From a virus, in the IMG/VR virus record IMGVR_UViG_3300025897_000027, positions 1-40,355 of that record: 40,355 nt of DNA. One strand, given 5' to 3'. The notes below the pieces were generated by a model, which was given only the letters and a program-made list of their open reading frames with translations, ran no database searches and was not told where the DNA came from. Both the position numbers and the translations under genes were made by a program. Of the stretch, positions 40,195 through 40,355 are shown piece by piece; within the stretch, counting starts at the first letter, position 1; each line of letters begins with the position of its first letter.

Positions 40195-40355
40195 GTGGAA
40201 GTGGGCGGAATCGAACCGCCGTTTAAGTTAGTGTGACTTTCGTCTCCTATTTCTTAGCTTACCTTATCACTCCCTTTTCGAGGCACCAGTCGCGGACCGG
40301 TACTAACTAGTATTATGCTTTATCCGCGCTTTTGACCAGTATGCCGCCGCCTCGA
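40195..40355 (-). ncRNA. ssrA: 3' part of a tmRNA-like RNA (cut by the window edge)
   Basis: No open frame exists here. On the - strand the 3' end has a T-arm (GGCGG at 40220-40216, loop TTCGATT, CCGCC at 40208-40204) and an acceptor strand CACTTCC at 40203-40197. Upstream lies an H-type pseudoknot: ACTGGT (40340-40335) pairs with ACCGGT (40301-40296), and CGCGGA (40328-40323) pairs with TCCGCG (40296-40291). These lie inside an outer stem 40355-40349/40284-40278. T-arm plus pseudoknot without a normal anticodon arm fits the 3' domain of tmRNA, whose 5' end would lie beyond the edge. No tag-peptide frame is visible in this part. A GGGAGTG at 40274-40268 could also pair with the acceptor strand. 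Confidence 0.45.

Noticed and set aside
40196-40274. A complete 79-nt tRNA closed by GGGAGTG and CACTTCC
   Set aside because: The acceptor and T-arm pair well, but I could not build a D-arm or an anticodon arm with T33 and a 5-bp stem, so a tmRNA 3' part is preferred.
1-40355. CRISPR array, insertion sequence, integrase or lysogeny genes
   Set aside because: No spaced repeats, transposase or recombinase motifs, repressor-integrase pair or attachment-site-like repeats were seen; the phage appears lytic within this window.

Overview
This window reads as a large piece of the genome of a lytic, podovirus-like double-stranded DNA phage that probably infects a marine member of the Bacteroidota (Flavobacteriia-type). 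The DNA is AT-rich and densely packed with genes. Almost no gene has a purine-rich Shine-Dalgarno sequence; starts follow A/T-only leaders, as is usual for Bacteroidota and their phages. Tail-stabilisation proteins resemble those I remember from Cellulophaga and crAss-like phages, but that is recollection and not a search result. No terminase or DNA polymerase gene is present, the portal gene is cut at the left edge, and a structured RNA is cut at the right edge, so the genome continues on both sides.

Left arm (1-24845, all + strand): the virion and lysis genes. In order they are portal (3' part), scaffold-like protein, major capsid protein, an unknown head-associated protein, two connector/ring-like proteins (one with inserted glycine-rich repeats), a 1251-aa tail-stabilisation protein with C-terminal Ig-like modules, a small nucleotidyltransferase-like protein, a second tail-stabilisation protein, a GNAT-like protein, two ejection-type internal virion proteins, and a 2469-aa polyvalent protein carrying an HExxH metalloprotease motif and a complete HAD phosphatase motif set. 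Then follow an M15-type endolysin, a membrane-anchored coiled-coil protein, a secreted thioredoxin-fold-like protein and three small basic proteins. Strong hairpins, each with a competing alternative fold, follow the capsid gene and the next gene.

Centre (about 24884-24913): a stem-loop with a T-run separates two convergent transcription units.

Right arm (24987-40179, all - strand; transcription runs from high to low coordinates): nucleotide metabolism, replication, recombination, repair and regulation. From the promoter-proximal (right) end: four unknown genes, a CAT-anticodon tRNA, a membrane protein, a small UVR-like protein, ATP-dependent DNA ligase, a possible pyrimidine-dimer glycosylase, an HTH protein overlapping a sigma-70-like factor, an ERF annealing protein with a RecE-like exonuclease, SSB, a T7 gp4-like primase-helicase, a thymidylate synthase/dCMP hydroxymethylase-fold enzyme with the hydroxymethylase-type Asp, a GIY-YIG/MazG fusion, a second all-alpha NTP pyrophosphohydrolase, a T7 endonuclease I-like resolvase, and a class I ribonucleotide reductase operon (nrdB, a 2OG-Fe(II) oxygenase, two small genes, nrdA). 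Several genes of 36-58 aa fit tightly between larger genes. The extreme right end (40195-40355) folds like the 3' part of a tmRNA, with a T-arm, an acceptor strand and an H-type pseudoknot.

Taken together, the right arm would remodel the nucleotide pool and copy, recombine and repair DNA, while sigma/HTH proteins may redirect host transcription. The left arm would build the capsid and short tail, eject a large enzyme-bearing internal protein and lyse the host. The most intriguing points are the hydroxymethylase-like active site, the polyvalent ejection protein, the GIY-YIG/MazG fusion, the oxygenase inside the RNR operon and the possible phage tmRNA.
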